This document shows, in pieces, positions 1 to 9,208 of a stretch of 50,987 bases of DNA. Each line of letters opens with the position of its first letter. Within the stretch, counting starts at the first letter, position 1. This DNA comes from Oceanospirillaceae bacterium (GTDB lineage: Bacteria > Pseudomonadota > Gammaproteobacteria > Pseudomonadales > Balneatricaceae). The stretch spans positions 1-50,987 of the forward strand of contig JABSRB010000008.1 in NCBI GenBank assembly GCA_013215375.1, written 5' to 3'. The translations under genes were made by a program, and so were the position numbers. Under the pieces are notes generated by a model that ran no database searches, had not been told where the DNA came from, and worked only from the letters and a program-made list of their open reading frames with translations.

Positions 1-1
1 C

Positions 2-52
2 GTTAATGATTTGATTAACGATCTTGAGCAAGCGCTTAAATGCATTAGTTAA
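2..52 (+). CDS. C-terminal fragment of an upstream gene, product unknown
   Basis: An open frame enters from the window edge and stops with TAA 12 bases before the doeA start. Only 16 residues are visible, ending LEQALKCIS. The leucine-rich helical tail would suit several enzyme families, including PLP-dependent transaminases, which do occur in ectoine-degradation clusters, but this is too little sequence to name it. Same strand and tight spacing suggest one operon with doeA. Confidence 0.4.
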   Translation, partial: VNDLINDLEQALKCIS

Positions 53-64
53 TAGGGGGCAGGT

Positions 65-1252
65 ATGAATGATCGACGCTTACATTTTAGCTTAATCGAG
101 TATGCTCAGCGCCTTGCCAAGGTAAGGATGGCGATGGTAGTGCATGAAATAGATACGTTGATCATTCATGATCCTTCAAATATGGCTTGGCTAACTGGCT
201 ACAATGCTTGGTCTTTTTATACACCTCAAGCAGTAGTTGTAGGCACTAGCGGAGAGCCTATTTGGTTTGGCCGCAATATGGATGTCAATGGCGCGAAACG
301 CACCAGCTATTTGCACCACGACAATATTATCGGATATCCTGATCACTATGTGATGAATCCGCCACTACATGCGATGGATTACTTAGCTGCAGAAGTGTTG
401 CCTGAGCGGCAGTTGCATTCGGGCAATGTTGGTGTGGAAATGGATAACTATTATTTCTCACACACAGCGTATAAGGCGCTACACAGCAGCTTGAAAGAGG
501 CGGAGTTGATTGACGCCACTGGTCTAGTAAATCTCTGTCGTGCGATTAAATCCTCAACAGAAATTGAATATATGCAAGTGGCGGCGCGCATCGCAGAAAA
601 AATGCATCGCGCTGCTTTATTAATGATAGAGCCGGGCTTGCCTAAAAACCGTTTAGTCGCAGAGATTTATCGAGTAGCCATGGTGGGGCATGAAGGCCAT
701 TACGGCGATTATCCGGCGATAGTGCCGATGTTGAGTAGCGGCGCTGATGCCAGTGCGCCGCATTTAACCTGGGATGAACGGCCATTTAATAACAATGAAT
801 GCAGTTTTCTTGAGTTGGCAGGGTGTCACAAACGTTATCACTGCCCAATATCGAGGAGCATTTATTTAGGCGATCCCAGTGCTAAATATTTACGCGCAGA
901 AGAGGCGTTGAATGCGGGGTTAGAGGCGGGGCTGGCGGTAGCAAAGCCTGGAAATACTTGTGCAGATGTCGCCAACGCTTTGAATACCACCTTGGCAAAG
1001 TTTGGTTTTGATCGCGGCGGTGCACGCTGTGGTTATCCCATAGGTTTGAGTTACCCCCCCGATTGGGGTGAGCGCAGCATGAGCTTACGCGATACAGATT
1101 TTACGTTATTAGAACCAGGCATGACCTTTCATTTTATGCCGGGGCTGTGGTTGGACAATTGGGGTATGGAAACTACTGAGAGCATGGTGATTACCGATGA
1201 GGGTTGTGCAACGCTTTGTGATTATCCGCGCCAGCTATTTGTGAAAAAATAG
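65..1252 (+). CDS. doeA: Ectoine hydrolase DoeA (M24/creatinase-like family)
   Basis: Probable ectoine hydrolase, which opens the ectoine ring to N-acetyl-diaminobutyrate in the cytoplasm so the osmolyte can be used as carbon and nitrogen. The 395-residue length fits DoeA. Visible marks are the N-terminal SNMAWLTGYNAWSFY stretch (residues about 38-52), GEPIWFGRNMDVNGAKRT (about 64-81) and IIGYPDHYV, all typical of DoeA, followed by a pita-bread M24 domain to the C-terminus. The usual metal-binding aspartates of M24 peptidases are not in place (FLELAGCHKRYHCPISR where D..D is expected), as in creatinase-type members that work without metals. The ATG follows a strong purine-rich RBS (AGGGGGCAGG). 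The next gene encodes the following pathway enzyme. Family recognition is from memory of conserved motifs, not a database search. Confidence 0.88.
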   Translation: MNDRRLHFSLIEYAQRLAKVRMAMVVHEIDTLIIHDPSNMAWLTGYNAWSFYTPQAVVVGTSGEPIWFGRNMDVNGAKRTSYLHHDNIIGYPDHYVMNPPLHAMDYLAAEVLPERQLHSGNVGVEMDNYYFSHTAYKALHSSLKEAELIDATGLVNLCRAIKSSTEIEYMQVAARIAEKMHRAALLMIEPGLPKNRLVAEIYRVAMVGHEGHYGDYPAIVPMLSSGADASAPHLTWDERPFNNNECSFLELAGCHKRYHCPISRSIYLGDPSAKYLRAEEALNAGLEAGLAVAKPGNTCADVANALNTTLAKFGFDRGGARCGYPIGLSYPPDWGERSMSLRDTDFTLLEPGMTFHFMPGLWLDNWGMETTESMVITDEGCATLCDYPRQLFVKK

Positions 1253-1254
1253 AG

Positions 1255-1290
1255 TTATGAGCTATGAGCTATGAGCTAGAAGCTAGAAGC
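1255..1290. repeat. Degenerate heptamer tandem repeat (GAGCTAT/AAGCTAG)
   Basis: Directly after doeA there are about five head-to-tail heptamers: GAGCTAT, GAGCTAT, GAGCTAG, AAGCTAG, AAGCTAA. The unit drifts along the array. It lies outside any coding frame I can support. Confidence 0.7.
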
Positions 1291-1312
1291 TAAGACCAAA
1301 ATTTCAAGATTT

Positions 1313-1357
1313 TTTACCACAGAGGGCACAGAGGCGCTGCGCTACACAGAGAAAAGC
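1313..1357. repeat. ACCACAGAG-type intergenic repeat
   Basis: This stretch reads as spaced copies of a CACAGAG core (ACCACAGAGG, GCACAGAGG, ACACAGAGAAAA). I recall very similar CACAGAGG-type strings as dispersed intergenic repeats in many proteobacterial genomes, with no known function. Only one instance was seen in this window. Confidence 0.45.
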
Positions 1358-1425
1358 AAAGAGCCAGACTCGAACAACACAGCTTATTGTTTACGAATAT
1401 CTAGTTTTACTGATTTACTTGGCTC

Positions 1426-1467
1426 GAAACCCGAAACCCGAAACCCGAAACCCGAAACCCGAAACCC
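1426..1467. repeat. Six perfect GAAACCC heptamers upstream of doeB
   Basis: Six exact tandem copies of GAAACCC end 15 bases before the doeB ATG, so the array occupies the leader of doeB. The only Shine-Dalgarno candidate, GAGG at 1468-1471, directly abuts the array. Copy-number change by slippage would alter the leader but not the reading frame. Confidence 0.9.
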
Positions 1468-1482
1468 GAGGCTCATTCTCCT

Positions 1483-2487
1483 ATGCAACAGACATCCATT
1501 AGCAGTAGCGTCGATTTTGATTTGGATGGCGTGCAGCACGGCTTTTTAAAGTTACCGCACTCCCACGATAAATCTGCTTGGGGCTGCATTATGATCCCAA
1601 TTACTGTGTTTAAAAATGGTGAGGGGCCAACGGTGTTGCTAACGGGGGGCAATCATGGGGACGAATATGAGGGGATTACTAGCCTGTTAAAACTGGCTAA
1701 TCGGTTGCAGCTTGGGCATATTCAAGGGCGGGTGATTATTGTGCCAATGATGAATTACCCTGCAGTGGTGCATGGTTCGCGTACCTCGCCAATAGATAGT
1801 GGTAATTTGAATCGCGCTTTTCCTGGAAGCCCTACTGGTAGCATTACGGCACAAATAGCTGACTATTTTCAACGTTATCTAATTCCTCTTTGCGACTATG
1901 CTTTAGATATCCACTCAGGGGGTAAAACTCTTGATTTCATTCCCTTTGCTGCCGTTCATCGTCTGACTGATAAAACCCAAGAGGCGGCTTGTCTGCTCGG
2001 TGCTAAGTGCTTTGGTGCGCCCAATACTTTGCTGATGCTGGATCTGCAGGCGCATGCTCTCTATGACACTGCCGTGGAATCCCAGGGAAAAGTGTTTGTC
2101 AGTACAGAGCTTGGAGGAGGTGGCACTAGCACCCCACAGACCATTGCTATCGCCGATCGCGGTATTGATAACTTTTTAATTTTTAGCACGGTGTTAAAGG
2201 GCCAGCTGCACGAACCTTCAGTTGATACTCGTTTGCTAGAGATGCCGGACATGAGTTGTTATCTGCAAAGTGAGCACAGTGGGGTGCTTGAGTACTGCGT
2301 CTCCCTAGGAGATAACGTCAAACATGGCGATTTAATTGCGCGTATTTATTCGTTGGAGCGCACTGGTTGTGAGCCTCATCAGTACTTAGCTACGCGCGAT
2401 GGGGTTATGGCAGCTAGGCACTTTCCAGGCATCATCGCCATTGGCGATACCCTCGCCGTTTTTGCCGTAGAGATAGCGGATAATTAA
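1483..2487 (+). CDS. doeB: N-alpha-acetyl-L-2,4-diaminobutyrate deacetylase DoeB (AstE/AspA zinc family)
   Basis: Second step of ectoine catabolism: removes the acetyl group from N-acetyl-L-2,4-diaminobutyrate made by DoeA. The 334-residue protein belongs to the succinylglutamate desuccinylase/aspartoacylase zinc-hydrolase family. Zinc ligands are visible as H58-G-D-E61 in GGNHGDEYEG and H144 in ALDIHSGG, with the catalytic glutamate in STELGGGG (about 209). The C-terminal third (HSGVLEYCVSLGDNVKHGDLIARI) resembles the family's barrel-sandwich end. It follows doeA by 230 bases of repeats instead of the short gap expected in an operon, so it may be expressed somewhat separately. The RBS is weak (GAGG 11 bases upstream). 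Confidence 0.87.
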   Translation: MQQTSISSSVDFDLDGVQHGFLKLPHSHDKSAWGCIMIPITVFKNGEGPTVLLTGGNHGDEYEGITSLLKLANRLQLGHIQGRVIIVPMMNYPAVVHGSRTSPIDSGNLNRAFPGSPTGSITAQIADYFQRYLIPLCDYALDIHSGGKTLDFIPFAAVHRLTDKTQEAACLLGAKCFGAPNTLLMLDLQAHALYDTAVESQGKVFVSTELGGGGTSTPQTIAIADRGIDNFLIFSTVLKGQLHEPSVDTRLLEMPDMSCYLQSEHSGVLEYCVSLGDNVKHGDLIARIYSLERTGCEPHQYLATRDGVMAARHFPGIIAIGDTLAVFAVEIADN

Positions 2488-2644
2488 AGATCCCCGGGGC
2501 AAGCCCTCTCGCGTCGCGAGCCTCCACTTACGGATGCGGGGTATTCCTAGTTTTTTTTGGTTCTTACAAACTCACGGCCCAAGGAGGCGGGGAATTAAAC
2601 CCTTGATGATTTAGGCTCCGCCTAATTCATCTCTATTAATTGAA

Positions 2645-2697
2645 GCCCGATTGATTTTATTACTGGTAACACAATGTTCTTGTTGTAATAATCGGGC
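2645..2697 (+). promoter_or_regulatory. Long imperfect hairpin in the leader of the 2737 gene
   Basis: GCCCGATT at 2645-2652 is complementary to AATCGGGC at 2690-2697, and TTATTAC inside it pairs with GTAATAA, giving a long stem with internal mismatches. It lies 39 bases upstream of the next ATG. No T-run follows the stem directly, so it may be a leader structure or a terminator of the doeB transcript. Of the rest of 2488-2736, I see only GC-rich short inverted stretches around 2490-2550. Confidence 0.5.
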
Positions 2698-2736
2698 ATA
2701 AAATATATGTCCTTTAAGTTTTGTAACAGGTGATAA

Positions 2737-3732
2737 ATGACGACCCAAGCGCTTACTCTCGACGAAATATACCAGCTAGCTTTCGATTGTTTAACAAAGG
2801 CAGGCGCAGATCACGCCAATGCCGATGCAGTCGCGACGACGGTAATGCGAGCAGAACGTGATGGTAGTGTTTCACACGGTTTGTTTCGTATCCCAGGTTA
2901 TGTGGCTACTCTAATATCGGGCAAAGTTAACGGTTGTGCCGATCCAAAGCCTGAGCAAGTCACTCCCGCTTTTGTGCGCACTCATGGTCAAAATGGGCAT
3001 GCGCCATTGGCGTTGAGTCGCAGTATCGAAATGCTGGCGAAATCTGCACTGACCTGCGGTGTTGGTGTGCTCAGCTTAACCCATTCACATCACTTCGCGG
3101 CATTGTGGCCAGAAACCGAGGCGTTAGCAGAGCGTGGCCTGGTGGGTTTTGCCTGTGTCTCTTATACGCCAATGGTGGCTCCAGCAGGCGGTACGCAGGC
3201 ACTGTTTGGTACTAACCCGATTTCATTTGCCTGGCCGCGCCCGGGTAAAACCCCTTTAGTATTTGATATGTCCACTGCTGCGATGGCGATGGGAGAAGTG
3301 CAAATAGCCGCCCGTGATGGACATAGTGTGCCTATGGGAACAGGCCTTGATGCCAACGGTGAACTCACCAATGACCCGAGAGAAATTCTTAAAGGGGTTT
3401 TATTACCTTTTGGAGCGCACAAGGGCTCAGCCATATCAATGATGGTGGAGCTAATGGCAGGACCAATGGTAGGCGAAGGTTTTAGCTTTGAAGCTGCAGA
3501 GGGCGATAATGGCGATGGTGGGCCCCCTCAAGGAGGCGAATTTATCTTAGCCATAGCGCCGCAAATATTAGGCTCTGACAATTGGGCTGAACACAGTGAA
3601 AAATTCTTTGCCAAACTCGAGGCAATGGATGGTATTCGCCTGCCAGGTCAGCGCCGGCATAAAATGCGCGCGGATACTGGGCCTCGAAATGTGAATTTCC
3701 AACTTCTAGAAACTTTACGAGGCTTGTGTTAA
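2737..3732 (+). CDS. Malate/L-lactate dehydrogenase (Ldh2) family NAD(P)H oxidoreductase, possibly a cyclic imino-acid reductase
   Basis: A 331-residue protein of the Ldh2/YlbC family. Visible family marks are the N-terminal RAERDGSVSHGLFRIPGY (about residues 39-56), LTHSHHFAALWPE (about 112-124), FGTNPISFAWPRP, VFDMSTAAMAMGEV and the C-terminal LLPFGAHKGSAISMMVELM. The HSHHFAALWPE block most resembles delta1-piperideine-2-carboxylate/delta1-pyrroline-2-carboxylate reductases (DpkA/LhpD type) rather than true malate dehydrogenases. Such an enzyme would reduce cyclic imines arising from diamino acids or hydroxyproline. Its place beside doeAB makes a role in the same catabolic neighbourhood plausible but unproven. 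The ATG has a good RBS (AGGTGA). A terminator closes the gene. Confidence 0.78.
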   Translation: MTTQALTLDEIYQLAFDCLTKAGADHANADAVATTVMRAERDGSVSHGLFRIPGYVATLISGKVNGCADPKPEQVTPAFVRTHGQNGHAPLALSRSIEMLAKSALTCGVGVLSLTHSHHFAALWPETEALAERGLVGFACVSYTPMVAPAGGTQALFGTNPISFAWPRPGKTPLVFDMSTAAMAMGEVQIAARDGHSVPMGTGLDANGELTNDPREILKGVLLPFGAHKGSAISMMVELMAGPMVGEGFSFEAAEGDNGDGGPPQGGEFILAIAPQILGSDNWAEHSEKFFAKLEAMDGIRLPGQRRHKMRADTGPRNVNFQLLETLRGLC

Positions 3733-3764
3733 AGAGCTGTACACACATATTTTTCAACCTATTG

Positions 3765-3792
3765 AATAGAGGCTTTGCCTCTATTTTTCTTT
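3765..3792 (+). terminator. Rho-independent terminator
   Basis: Perfect 9-bp stem AATAGAGGC / GCCTCTATT with a TTT loop (3765-3785), followed by a T-rich run (TTTCTTT). It closes the 2737-3732 transcript and isolates the TPS genes downstream. Confidence 0.85.
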
Positions 3793-3923
3793 GTGATTTC
3801 AATAAAAATAAACCCATTCACTCGATTATCCTAAAATATGATCTACCTTTAACAATAGGGGATTTTTTTATCTCAGATCTCTCTATGTTTGGCTGATTAT
3901 ATTTATCTTAAAGGATTAAGAAA

Positions 3924-6900
3924 ATGGCTTTTTTGAAGAGTCACTGTAGTTGTATTTTGTCTAGAAAAGTAAAGTTTACTGTCGTTTTTATTTTTATAGA
4001 TACTCTCCTATTACCCGCTGTTACACATGCACTTCCCAAAAGCGCGCAAGTTGTCCATGGCAATGTCAGTATAGACGCGCAGCAGCATTCTCTGAAAATA
4101 ACCCAGAGCAGCGCTAAGGCGATTGTCAATTGGCAAGAGTTTGATGTAGCTGCCCATGAAGGAGTCACCTTTAAACAGCCCAGTGCCAATTCGGTCATTC
4201 TCAATCGTGTCACAGGAAATCACCCCAGTAACATCTATGGTAAGTTGTCCGCCAATGGCAATGTTTTTTTGGTTAACACTAATGGCATAACATTTTCTGC
4301 TAACTCACAAGTAAACGTCGGTGGTTTTGTTGGCTCTACCTTAGATATTAAAAATGCAGATTTTCTGGCAGATGAGCTGGTTTTTACAGCGAATGACAAT
4401 CTTGGACAAATCATCAACAGAGGTCATATTAGTGCCGGTACGGTAGCGCTATTAGGCAACGCGGTGATTAATGAAGGATGGATCGTTGCTAGCACTATTG
4501 ATACCACTGAGAATCAGCCCTCTGTTGCATTAGTTGCTGCAAATAAAGTTAAATTAACTTTTGGGGATAATAAGCAGCTTTCTGTTGAAATTAGTGAAGG
4601 TACTATCAATGGCTTGGTGGCCAATAAAACGCTGATTAGAGCAGATGGCGGCAATGTATTGCTTAGAGCTGAGGCGCTTAATGAGGTGTTTTCTGCCACG
4701 GTTAATAACACTGGGGTGATAGAAGCACACAGTATGGGCATGAAAAACGGTCGTATTGTATTGCTTGCAGATATGGATACTGGCGTGACTACTGTTGATG
4801 GCACTTTGGATGTTTCTGCAATGAGTAAAGGTAAGGGCGGGTTTATTGAAACCTCTGCGGCAACGGTAGAAGTTAAAGGGTCGGCTATCGTATTGGCAAG
4901 GGGAGTGGATAGTGAAAATGGATTATGGTTGATAGATCCCTCTGATCTAATTATCGATCATAAAAATGTAGCGGCTTTTAATGCAAGCTTAAACGCGGGT
5001 ACTAACGTTAGTTTTAATACAGTGAGCAACGGCTCGCAAAGTGGTAATGGGGATATCTTTGTTTACGCCGATATTGCGTGGAGTGCAGATAACACCACAC
5101 TGACTTTACAGGCAGAGCGAAACATTGAGATACGGGCAAATATTTCAGCGACAGGCGATAATTCCGGGGTGATTTTAGATACTGGCCTAACATATAACGG
5201 GGGGACCAATTGGAACAAATGGGTGTCAGATGACAACTATGCACTTAGCAATAATATTAAGTATTCTCCCGCAGGGAAAATAGCGCTCAGTGGCGCTGAC
5301 GCGGTATATATTCAAGATGGTAGAGAATACAGAGTTATTAATGGCAAAAACTCTGTATTAACTGGCTCTACAGCGTTAGCTGAATTGCAAAATATTCATA
5401 CAACCTGGAGGCGATATGCCCTAGGTGTCGATATTGATACTGCATTTACTCCTTTTAGTCCTATCATCTTGAGCAAAGTGAGTTTTAACGGGTTGAACAA
5501 TAGCATTAACAATCTAACTATCAATCAAACAAGTATGAGCGCTACAGGCTTGTTTTCTAAAATAGACTCTTCAGATAAATCCTATCTACGCAACTTACAT
5601 CTTGTCGGTGGAAAAATTACAGGTTTTTATAATGTAGGCTCTTTCGTCGGTCGAGCTAAAAATTTGATTACTTCGAATATTTCTAATAGCGCAGAAGTTA
5701 AAGGCGTTGCTAATGCTAGCTTTAATGGCAATAAAGTAGAGTTTGTTGGCGGAATAGCGGGCAGGCTTTACAGCGGAAATGTGTTGTTTGATACGAAGAA
5801 TTTTGCAAAAGTGACTGGGCAAGATAGAACCGGTGGTATTGCAGGATATACCAGTGAAAGTTTGTTATCAAAGGTCAGTAATGAAGGTGAAATAATAGGT
5901 AAATATAAAACGGGTGGGCTAGTTGGAGAATTTAAAGGCAAAGGTACTATAGTAAAATATAGCAACAATACAGGAATCGTAAAGGGAACAGCTTCTGTCG
6001 GTGGTCTAGTAGGCGAAATAACTAGTATGACTAATTTAAGACCTCGAGTTACTCAGTCATATAATGCTAGCAGTTTAGTTCAAGCGAGTTCTGGTAATGC
6101 AGGAGGCATCGTAGGTAAAGCTAATCGGGCAGAAATTGATAACGTTTATGTCAATGGGCATATACGTTCAAATGGCTCTGCAGGAGGACTTATAGGTACC
6201 TCTGCAGGCAGTAATTTATCTGCTGCATATTTTAAGGGTAAAGTGACAAATTACTCAGGAGTAAAGGGAAGTAAATCTGGGGCAGTAGTGGGTCAAGCAC
6301 TCGCCCACCCCAAAGTGGGAGGGATTACCTATTCTAGGTCTAATATAGATACCGTTTTTTATAGCTCTAGCGTTGGTAATCCTCCTCAATATAAGAGAAA
6401 GTTTACAGATATCGTGAATGTAAAATCAAAAAGCACGTCAGCTCTTAAAAAAAGTTCCACCTTTTCCTCGTCTAGTAAATTCCAGTTTGGCGCTTGCGGT
6501 AGTAGTAGTGTTTGGTGTTTGATTGAAGGGAAAGCATTGCCAGGCTTAAACAATGCTCGTACGACCAAATATTTAGATATTACTAGTTTTACTAACGCGC
6601 AAAAGAGCTACGATCAGACAATATTACAAACGCAGTTCACGCATAACTCCAATGATATAGCAGCAAATGAGTACATCATTAATACCACCAGTGCATCGAT
6701 TAAAACCGCCAGCTCAGACGCCGCTACCTACCATGCAAATCAGCTAAGTATAATAGGATTTGATTCTTCACAAATAGATGTAGAGGTAAAGCAAGGAAAC
6801 AGTTTATTAATCAGCCCTTATGAGTTGACTGTTGATTTTTCGGCCAGTAATAAAACCTATGATGCGACCACGAACGCAGTTATAACTAGTACAACTTTAA

Positions 6901-8849
6901 GCAGTGCTTTATCGGGGGATACGGTATTGGTAGATTTTGTGGGTAGTGGCCATTTTGACAATAAAAATGCAGGGACTGATAAGTGGGTTGATATCACCGG
7001 GATGACTCTTAAAGGGGCACAGGCGAGAAATTACTCGGTCAATATTAACAAAACTAAAGCGGATATCGCTAAAGCTCAAATCAATGCTGATTTGGCCTTT
7101 AGTGATAAAGTTTACGATGGTACTGATGCCGCGGCGCATCAATCTACAAGCTTTGATAATTTGTTCGCTGGCGATGACATTGCTATTAGTATTGCAGGAA
7201 ATGCCGCTTTTATTGATAAAAATGTAGCAACTAATAAAGTGGTGAGTGTTTCAGGTGTATCACTGAGTGGTGTAGATAGTGCTAATTACAATCTAGTTTC
7301 CTTTAATGCAGTTACCGCCGATATTACTGCCAAAGTATTGGGGTATACCAGCAGCGTGGCTAATAAAGTCTATGACTCTGGAGTAACAACTAGTGATTTG
7401 CAAGGAGCGTTGAGCGGGGTGATTGCAGGGGATAGTATTGCCTTAGATCTAAGTGCTGCCACAGCGGTGTTTGTCGATAAAAATGTTGCGAATAATAAAA
7501 TAGTCAATGTTACAGGGGCAGGGCTTAGTGGTGCAGACAGTGCTAATTATAGCTTTACTACCAATAGCATGAGTTCGGCTAGTATCACCCCAAGATTTTT
7601 GAACTACACAACCAGTGTTGCCAATAAAGTTTATGATGCAACTACCACCGCGAGTAATTTACAAGGCGTATTAAGTGGGGTGTTTTCTGGCGATATCAGT
7701 GTTTTAGACTTAAGCACAGCGACTGCCTTGTATGTCGATAAAAATGTGGCTGACAACAAAATCGTGAATGTCACAGGCGCTATTCTCACAGGCGCTGACA
7801 GTGCAAATTACAGCTTATTGGATAGCGTCACTTTTGCAGATATCACCCCCAAAGCGTTGAGTTATACGAGCAGTGTCGATCATAAAATATATGACGGTGA
7901 TCAAAGGGCAGCTAATCTACAAGGCACCTTAAATGGTGTGTTGGTAGGAGATAATACTGAATTAGATTTTGCTAGCGCTACGGGCTCTTTTGTCGATAAA
8001 AACGTAGGCACTGCTAAAGTCGTGGATATATCAGGTGTGGTGTTAAGGGGTACCGATAAATACAATTACAGCGTAGCGGCTAACAGTATAACTGCAGCAA
8101 ATATCACCCCTAAGCCGTTGACCCTCATTAGTAGCGTTGCTGATAAAATATATGATGGCAATCAAAGTGTTAAAAATCTTCAGGGGGTGTTAAATGGTGT
8201 GGTTGCGGGGGATGGCACGTTTTTAGATATGAGTGGGGCGGCTGCATTATTTAGTGATAAAAATGTGGGGATTGCAAAAACAGTTAATATAACGGGATTG
8301 TCGCTGAAGGGGGTAGGTGTTAGCAATTATACACTCCCCGCTTTTGGAGTGACTTTTGCGTCAATTGCGCCAGCGTCATTGCAACTGACCTTTAATAATT
8401 CGGTGGTTGAATATAGCGGAAAATCATATTCAGGAGGGGCGGGATATTCTATTACAGGATTGATCGCAGGAGAGGGGCCCAATGTGATCAATGGTGATCT
8501 GGTTTATGCAGGAAGTGCTCAAGGAGCTGCTAGTGCGGGGGAGTATTTTATTAATGGACAAGGCTTAAGCGCGCTCAATTACGAACTAAATTTTGTGCCA
8601 GGTATTTTGGTTATCCACAAAACACCGCCTCCACTCCAAATTGATGAAGTTGCAGCAGATGATGCGATCAAAGAGTTAATAAATTGTGATGTAGTAGGTG
8701 TGAGTGGTTGTCTTTCAAATGGAGACTCTATCACCAAAATGTATACTGTCCTCAGGGAAAAACAACAAGTTTCCAGAGCGGCCTTACCTATAAAACTAAT
8801 TAATGGCGGCATTAATTTAGACTTGCATGAGCGTGGTCCGAGCTTGTGA
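3924..8849 (+). CDS. TpsA: filamentous-haemagglutinin-type exoprotein with GLUG, YDG and MBG-like repeats
   Basis: A 1641-residue secreted adhesin of a two-partner (type Vb) system. Residues 1-37 form an extended signal peptide (basic N-region, hydrophobic core, cleavage likely after THA). The TPS secretion domain spans about 38-290, with the NTNGI element (118-122) in place of the usual NPNGI. A middle part at about 605-760 carries GGIAG/GGLVG/GGLIG units typical of GLUG motifs. Six YDG-type repeats follow from about residue 965, each 85-87 residues, marked by K-x-YD. An MBG-like domain comes next (about 1480-1560). Near the C-terminus is a cysteine pair (INCDVVGVSGC), which in HMW-type adhesins forms an anchoring loop. 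The partner transporter gene lies 359 bases downstream. RBS AAGGA is well placed. What it binds cannot be told. Confidence 0.9.
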   Translation: MAFLKSHCSCILSRKVKFTVVFIFIDTLLLPAVTHALPKSAQVVHGNVSIDAQQHSLKITQSSAKAIVNWQEFDVAAHEGVTFKQPSANSVILNRVTGNHPSNIYGKLSANGNVFLVNTNGITFSANSQVNVGGFVGSTLDIKNADFLADELVFTANDNLGQIINRGHISAGTVALLGNAVINEGWIVASTIDTTENQPSVALVAANKVKLTFGDNKQLSVEISEGTINGLVANKTLIRADGGNVLLRAEALNEVFSATVNNTGVIEAHSMGMKNGRIVLLADMDTGVTTVDGTLDVSAMSKGKGGFIETSAATVEVKGSAIVLARGVDSENGLWLIDPSDLIIDHKNVAAFNASLNAGTNVSFNTVSNGSQSGNGDIFVYADIAWSADNTTLTLQAERNIEIRANISATGDNSGVILDTGLTYNGGTNWNKWVSDDNYALSNNIKYSPAGKIALSGADAVYIQDGREYRVINGKNSVLTGSTALAELQNIHTTWRRYALGVDIDTAFTPFSPIILSKVSFNGLNNSINNLTINQTSMSATGLFSKIDSSDKSYLRNLHLVGGKITGFYNVGSFVGRAKNLITSNISNSAEVKGVANASFNGNKVEFVGGIAGRLYSGNVLFDTKNFAKVTGQDRTGGIAGYTSESLLSKVSNEGEIIGKYKTGGLVGEFKGKGTIVKYSNNTGIVKGTASVGGLVGEITSMTNLRPRVTQSYNASSLVQASSGNAGGIVGKANRAEIDNVYVNGHIRSNGSAGGLIGTSAGSNLSAAYFKGKVTNYSGVKGSKSGAVVGQALAHPKVGGITYSRSNIDTVFYSSSVGNPPQYKRKFTDIVNVKSKSTSALKKSSTFSSSSKFQFGACGSSSVWCLIEGKALPGLNNARTTKYLDITSFTNAQKSYDQTILQTQFTHNSNDIAANEYIINTTSASIKTASSDAATYHANQLSIIGFDSSQIDVEVKQGNSLLISPYELTVDFSASNKTYDATTNAVITSTTLSSALSGDTVLVDFVGSGHFDNKNAGTDKWVDITGMTLKGAQARNYSVNINKTKADIAKAQINADLAFSDKVYDGTDAAAHQSTSFDNLFAGDDIAISIAGNAAFIDKNVATNKVVSVSGVSLSGVDSANYNLVSFNAVTADITAKVLGYTSSVANKVYDSGVTTSDLQGALSGVIAGDSIALDLSAATAVFVDKNVANNKIVNVTGAGLSGADSANYSFTTNSMSSASITPRFLNYTTSVANKVYDATTTASNLQGVLSGVFSGDISVLDLSTATALYVDKNVADNKIVNVTGAILTGADSANYSLLDSVTFADITPKALSYTSSVDHKIYDGDQRAANLQGTLNGVLVGDNTELDFASATGSFVDKNVGTAKVVDISGVVLRGTDKYNYSVAANSITAANITPKPLTLISSVADKIYDGNQSVKNLQGVLNGVVAGDGTFLDMSGAAALFSDKNVGIAKTVNITGLSLKGVGVSNYTLPAFGVTFASIAPASLQLTFNNSVVEYSGKSYSGGAGYSITGLIAGEGPNVINGDLVYAGSAQGAASAGEYFINGQGLSALNYELNFVPGILVIHKTPPPLQIDEVAADDAIKELINCDVVGVSGCLSNGDSITKMYTVLREKQQVSRAALPIKLINGGINLDLHERGPSL
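6810..8370 (+). repeat. Six YDG-domain repeats inside tpsA
   Basis: The K-x-YD tyrosine codons fall at 6858, 7113, 7371, 7632, 7890 and 8151, so the units are 85, 86, 87, 86 and 87 residues long. Each unit carries a FVDKNV-like element and an ANY-S/N-like end. Copies three to six are the most alike, suggesting later duplication there. Confidence 0.85.
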
Positions 8850-9208
8850 ATAATGATTCGTACCTTGTGTTCATCCATAAAAATCGTCTAGTTAACTCCT
8901 TTATCAAGGATTAGAGTGCGTCTATCTCTCATTCAATAAAACTATAAAAATCATCGACCAAAAGGTTAAGAATGTCGTTCGTTTAAAAAAATTAAAGTCA
9001 CAAACAGAGTTTGTAAATGAATTTTGACTAGGGAGAAAAGGCGCTTAAAAAACGCTGATAAATAGCGGTAGATGCTGTTAGTATGACCAGATGATATGTT
9101 CAATAGATATTATTTAGTCTTTATAATCCATGAGTTATCCGTATTTATTGTATTTTAATGGTAACAATTGTCAAAAATTAGTTTACTAGGAAGAGATGAA
9201 AAATATAC
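8850..9208. other. AT-rich 359-bp spacer between tpsA and tpsB
   Basis: No convincing ORF, hairpin terminator or known repeat. It is AT-rich and could hold a separate promoter for tpsB, but I see no clear -35/-10 pair to commit to. The length is unusual for a tpsA/tpsB pair, which are generally close together. Confidence 0.5.
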
